Origin: Trichopria drosophilae
Lineage: Eukaryota; Arthropoda; Insecta; Hymenoptera; Diapriidae
NCBI GenBank assembly: GCA_030407085.1
Contig: CM059582.1
Coordinates: forward strand, 51,783,001 to 51,847,000
Direction of reading: 5' to 3'
DNA length: 64,000 bases
This document shows positions 58,702 through 64,000 of this stretch, piece after piece. A program made the position numbers and the translations under genes. Numbering within the stretch: position 1 is the stretch's first letter; every line of letters starts with the position of its first letter. Under the pieces are notes generated by a model, which was not told where the DNA came from, ran no database searches, and worked only from the letters and a program-made list of their open reading frames with translations.

Positions 58702-61700
58702 CTGAAAGGAAAGATGCCGTGCAGCTAGGACTCGTTAGCGTAAACTGTTTACAATATGAACAATCTCTGGGTTCTTAAGTATTTTGGGTATTTTATTGTC
58801 CAAATTCATCCAAACGAAGATTCGTACAAGTGTAAATAATATACATCGAAAGGGCGTGTCTGGTATTTCATGATCACTACAACTATCGGTCTGGAAATAC
58901 GCACATGGTAAAAAATTAAATGACCACGGAAAAAAAGAGTTGGCTGGCCCAGAAAATCAGTAGTTAGAGTCTCCAAACTAGAATGTGACAAGTTATTGCC
59001 TGGTTTATAAGCCTACTTATCTGTTGGGCTAGCCAAATCTCGTTCTTTCCGCAGAAAAATAAGTATTAAATGAGGATTTCAAGAGTGAAGCCTTGATTTG
59101 CTAATTCGATTGTACGTAAACACAAGTATTTTTAAAAACACCTTATTGTAACATAAAGTCTCCCTATATAGAACCCACCATTTGGTGAGCGAAACTCGTA
59201 GTTAGCTCCCATTTTTTAAGTGCTTTTTTGTAAATCGATTTATGTAATTACTTGTTTGTCCAAGGGCTCTGATGTCCAGGACAATAATAAATGATTTCAT
59301 ACTCATACTCAAATAAAGTTATTGTTGTACATGGATCAGGACCTCTAATCAAACGTCATATGTGATGCCCACAGTTCGAGATACACCATTCGGTCCATTA
59401 TCATTGGCGGATTATTTTTGCTCGATTTTGCTCACAAGAAATGTTATCAGGTTCTAATTTGGCACTCAATACTAGCTGCGTCCTAGAATAAGCTATTTTC
59501 CTAGGATTTGTTATTGGAAATTAAATGTGGTATCGATAGTGCAACAAAAAAGTTCCTACTGTTTGGAAATGTCCATCTATGACCATGAATTACTAATCTA
59601 ATGTCACCTTTCACACTTCGAAAATGCGGATTCAGTAGAGCGGTCCTGTTCATCTAAAATTGGTGTATTTTTGTGTAAGTCTGGTTGTTCTGAAGGTCAT
59701 ATACTACTGGAATCAATAACTATAATTCAGCTGATGTGTCCATACTGCTCCCGAATACATAGCAACATCAATTGTGTACTAGTTTAGTCTCATTGCACTT
59801 TATTGTACCTTGAAGTGGTTTGGGATTTTTCCAAAATGATTACATTAATCTTTTGCCAAAAAGTAAATTTACTTTCGATGCCTATGCTGATAAGTGATCA
59901 GTAAGATTACACATACATTTTGAAAAGTTTAGTGCTTAAATCCGAGCTTTCATAAAATACATATCAAATCATGGTTAGTAATAGAAATGTTTAAAGTATG
60001 GAAAATTGAAACGGTAAAAATATGCCTACGGTTAGTTTACTACAAATGTTGGTTCTTTTATGAACTACTAATAGATATGTTCTTAAAAACAAAGGAAAGA
60101 CTGGATATAGTTTGTATGGCTACAAGTTTCAAACGAAACATTCTTGATTCTACTAACGATGAACGATTAGATATATTTACATTTCTGCATAATTCACCCA
60201 ATGGAAGGTTTATACTGAATTACTGAGCCAATCTTTTTACAGCAATACCTATATAACGAGGCTTTTTGCGTAACTTGAGCGCAATGCGTCTCCTATTCCC
60301 CATGCTAAGTCGACACTCGAGAGATGGCTCTATATTTTCTCAGATTTATATACTTCGAGCAACGACTTAAATCAGCGAAGAACACAGAAAAACTGACCGC
60401 AACAGCCAGAACCCCGTAACACCGTAATTGAAGGTCACCTCAGCAACGGGCGCGACTATAAATATTTAATCGTACATTAAATGGAGAGAAGGGACGTGAA
60501 AAATCGTACAAAAGGGAGCGAGGATAAACGAAGCTCTACTCGAAGAATCTACAATCTCCAATTAAATCCTAGTGAGAAGAATGGACGGAACGTTGATTTA
60601 CGCCGATGTTAGTTTAATGGTGGACTGAATTGCTAGAAGTCACATCTAATCGTGAAAATAAACGAAGATCGGCTTAATTGTCTAGTACAACAGTATTGCA
60701 GCGGATTTCATACATAATTGTTCGGTTACTTCACTTTGTCTCTTATAGCGAATTTCATTATTGTTGAAGAAATTGTTATGTACATTTCATTAACACATTT
60801 TCTGTTAAAAAAACTGACAGGAATATATTTAAATAAATTTGTGTTGAAAGGTTTATTTACTATTTCAAAATACGTGGCCTATTGTATGCCATTTTGATAA
60901 CTAATTATGTAATAATACTATTTCGATATAATGCGCACACATATTTTAATCCCTTAATTTTCATTCCGAAAGTACAGATGCGCCATATTTACTTATTTGT
61001 AGAGAATGCTGTAATCAGAATAAGTCAGTCCCCTAAATTGGATTTTTGTGTAATTATCGTTAAACTAAACGCCATTATTTTAATGATTTTGTTTTTAAGT
61101 ATTTTAAAAGGTTTAGGTGTAACTTCTTTGTCACTGCTCTGTTGTTTGAAGTCTTTCATTTTCATGAAACCGATTGGGAATGAAGCTAATACAGAGATAT
61201 TTTGCCAAACAAACATCTAAGATATTCATTAATGAATCTAAAAAGTTCTGAAAGAAATGTAATTGTTTGAAAATTCCATGGACATCTTTTTTTACACAAT
61301 TTATATTAATCGAGTCATAGAACTAAAGAGGTTTAGTGCACATTTTTTACCAAGTAAGTGACGAGAGAAAAAGTTATGATATTTACATCATTAAGATATT
61401 CTAATTTCATAGAACTCGTCCTATTAAAATTCATTACTTTGTCCATATTTTCTTCATTTATTTATCATCTAAGTTAATGACTAATCAATTTTTCTTATAC
61501 TTGTCATATTGAAAAGGCATGTTTGAGTTTGTATCAAAAATTATATTCGTAATAGATGATATATTTATAATTTAAAATATTTTGAAATAGAGTCCGTGAA
61601 AAATATCTGGTTAGCTAGAAAATTTAAAAAAGCACAGTTAGGTACTGCAGATTTTACTGGCGAGATATACCGTAAGCATTTGTTATTTAATTAGTTTCGT

Positions 61701-63009
61701 ATACTTTTATGTTCGTATAGATTTGAAACAATGTCAAAATATTCAACATGGATGATAAAACATGGAAAACATATAATGGAATTACTTAACTTAAAGTTAA
61801 ATTTAAATATAATTCATTTAAAAAAAAACAATGAAAAATTTAGATGATCATATAGACATAGATACGCGCTATATGTATCATACTTATCTAATTTTATTCT
61901 GGAACGTGACCGTGGGTATTTGCGAATTGTATCAAGACACAAAACTTGTATATCCGGTTTACTCCCTCACGCCTTGGTCTAAACTTATCCATTTTTCGCT
62001 CCACCTATTCTGTATTCCGCGTATTTAGCGCAATTATACCAGGTGACTGCACATTACGAGATAAACGAATCAAGGTTATTGTAGATTTAGTCCTTATACA
62101 CAATTCAGGAATTTTGATGTAAATTATTGATAAATTATTTTGATATAATGTAATTTCGTCATGATTTTTTGTAGAATATATTTATGTAGTACAGTTGATT
62201 ATTACTAACTATATCTCTCCTAAAAGCGAAACGTTTCTTATTATTCTTTTCACCCCAATAATTGTAATTATTAATATCAATTTCAGTTGTATAGTCGCCC
62301 TTAAATTCCTTAGTATTTTAAATATTTAGGGCGTTTATCATATTAGCAAAAAAATTACAAATGATGTTTATGGTAAGGCTTACAAAAATCATGTTATTTA
62401 ATATTTCTGAAAAACACGATTCAAAAAAACCGATACCCATATAATTACGAAAGACAATAATATCTTGAACAAAAATAAATAACAGTTATATGAATTCTAT
62501 AGGGAACAAAGTATTTTTCTTTCATCCTTTATATCGTGGCTGATCAGTTGTGACTGTTTTCACTTATAGTGAAGCCTAGCGTGTGATGTCAACATCATAC
62601 GTTCTTATAGTTATTTGGAGGTATAGCACAAACGCGAAAAAAACATAATTTGATTTTGTAATTAAACTCGACTTTCGATATGAAGTTCTCCATACTTCCG
62701 GTGCAAGTTTCGCAAGAAAAAGATTACGAGTCATATCATATTCCTTAACCCTTGGAAGCACGGTGTCCTTTCTGTTGGACACCTTTTTGTAATTCATTTT
62801 TTTTATTTTTTAATAGATTAAAATTGTGTTTTAGTATAAATTTTTTCGTCCATACTTCGATAACATTTTTCTAAATGTAAACAAATTAATATTTATTATG
62901 AATTATTGTGTTAAATTGTTTATAATGACGAACAATGTATACAAATTGCGTGTTTTTTTACAAAGAATGTATGCTGAAAAGAAACCGCCGTTAAAATTTT
63001 GGGCGAAAA
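58702..63009. other. Stretch without a supported gene
   Basis: 59170-59700 has the look of an old, unrecognisable repeat. A plus ATG frame of 28 codons near 60281 and frames at 60882-61220 lack support. No RNA gene recognised. Confidence 0.3.
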
Positions 63010-63200
63010 TGTTTACATTTTGGCTGTCATACTGAATCCGTCATTTTAAATTATGAAAATCTAAGACTAAATTCGTTATTTTGCGATCCCGAAAGCTCTC
63101 GAGTACCCAGTTTCATCTCGATGAAATAAATTTTTACATTTAGGTTTGCCATCTTCGATTCGCGATCTTGTTCAAGTTTTAGCTATTTTCCGTGCAAATA
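63010..63200 (+). repeat. Fragment of the dispersed CCATTTTGAAT repeat
   Basis: TTTTGGCTGTCATACTGAATCC, GTCATTTTAAATTATG, ACTAAATTCGTTATTTTGCG and GATCCCGAAAG-like words follow the same order as the copies at 590-770 and 20330-20600. Confidence 0.4.
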
Positions 63201-64000
63201 AAAATGTATGTTTCAGAGGGTTAAGGGGAAATAAATATCTTATTTTGCCCATCTATTGTCCCTAGAAAACATTGTAATGATATGAAATTATTTCATTAAT
63301 CATTTTTACCCTCTCTGTTAAAAATACAATTCAATTTTATGGATGTTAAAGAAATTTTCTTTCCGAACATTGCTTTCATTTGGTGAAATTACATTAAATT
63401 CTTTTAAAATATTTAATAAATGTTCTTCAATATTGAAGAAATAAAATACAACTATTACATTTCATGATTATTTAAACACGTTGTCTTATACTTCGACAAT
63501 GATGTCAAGATATATCCCAAAACTTTTCCGTTAGTGGTCACTGATCCTCAGAAATGCATTCCGTAACCACAACGTTTGACGTGACTGACAATCGTGACTG
63601 ATTTTTTAATGAATTTTAGAATTACTGAAATCCATTTATTACAAATTGATATATAAGTAATTATTGTTATTAAATAAATTGTTTTCTTAACGTGACTCAT
63701 TCAGGTTATTTGTTAATATTTCTTGTTATTTTATGCATTGTTCGTAATTTTGAAACTGTTACAGTTTATAAACAACTTTGAAAGGCAATGCAATTTTTTG
63801 TTAGAAATCTAGCGCAGAATGATTTGATCAAAATTATCGAATACGTTTTACGAAACTTAGCAGTAAAATATACTCACTATATACATATATTATAACAGAG
63901 ACCAACTAATATCTAGTTTTCATTATCGTACCGATAATCAATTTTTAATAAAATCTTTCGAAACTAGAAAATGTTGCTAATGTGTTATAAACTTAGCATA
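63201..64000. other. AT-rich window end, nothing recognised
   Basis: No gene or repeat supported. Confidence 0.35.

Noticed and set aside
1..64000. CRISPR arrays, bacterial operons, rRNA, intact tRNA genes
   Set aside because: None seen. The DNA is eukaryotic, and the only tRNA-like sequence is a broken fragment.

Overview
The window is nuclear DNA of an insect. It is strongly AT-rich, with long intergenic or intronic stretches, GT-AG splice signals, TATA-type promoters, many short inverted-repeat transposons and one intact BEL/Pao LTR retrotransposon. A hymenopteran is my best guess from overall texture, but that is inference only. No long conserved host gene is visible. All recognisable protein domains belong to the retrotransposon, plus one small cysteine-rich secreted peptide.

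Layout. 1-800 holds a 31-bp-stem foldback and copies of a dispersed repeat in both orientations. 1178-3302 holds a minus-strand gene for a secreted CS-alpha-beta (defensin or short-toxin fold) peptide: TATA box, signal-peptide exon, cysteine exon and a probable third exon, with a 0.6-kb element with palindromic ends inside intron 2. 3.3-40 kb is gene-poor. It holds TA-flanked MITEs (13925-14033, 16394-16511), a pogo/Tigger-like MITE (24408-24642), larger terminal-inverted-repeat elements (6678-7441, 31764-32707, 37501-38100), a tRNA-derived fragment (26058-26126), tandem repeats, GC-richer islands with promoter-like motifs, and several splice-bounded candidate exons of low to moderate confidence. 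40326-41808 holds a plus-strand candidate gene for a short secreted peptide (TATA box, signal-peptide exon, two further exons in phase).

45596-53780 is a complete 8,185-bp BEL/Pao element on the minus strand. It has two 919-bp LTRs that look identical, a 5-bp AAAAC target duplication, a primer binding site complementary to the 3' end of tRNA-Phe, a G-rich polypurine tract, gag (CCHC knuckles) and pol (protease, RT, RNase H, integrase, C-terminal DUF5641-like domain). Gag and pol share one frame, separated only by a UGA followed by CUAG, the known leaky-stop context, and pol has no ATG before the protease. This suggests that programmed readthrough sets the Gag to Gag-Pol ratio. The LTRs carry a GC-rich array with a 100-bp higher-order period.

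53.8-64 kb is again gene-poor: a TATA-driven micro-ORF (55126-55251), a 164-codon open exon with a strong acceptor (58208-58701) and old repeat fragments. All comparisons were made by eye. Host gene models rest on reading frame, splice and promoter signals alone and need transcript evidence.
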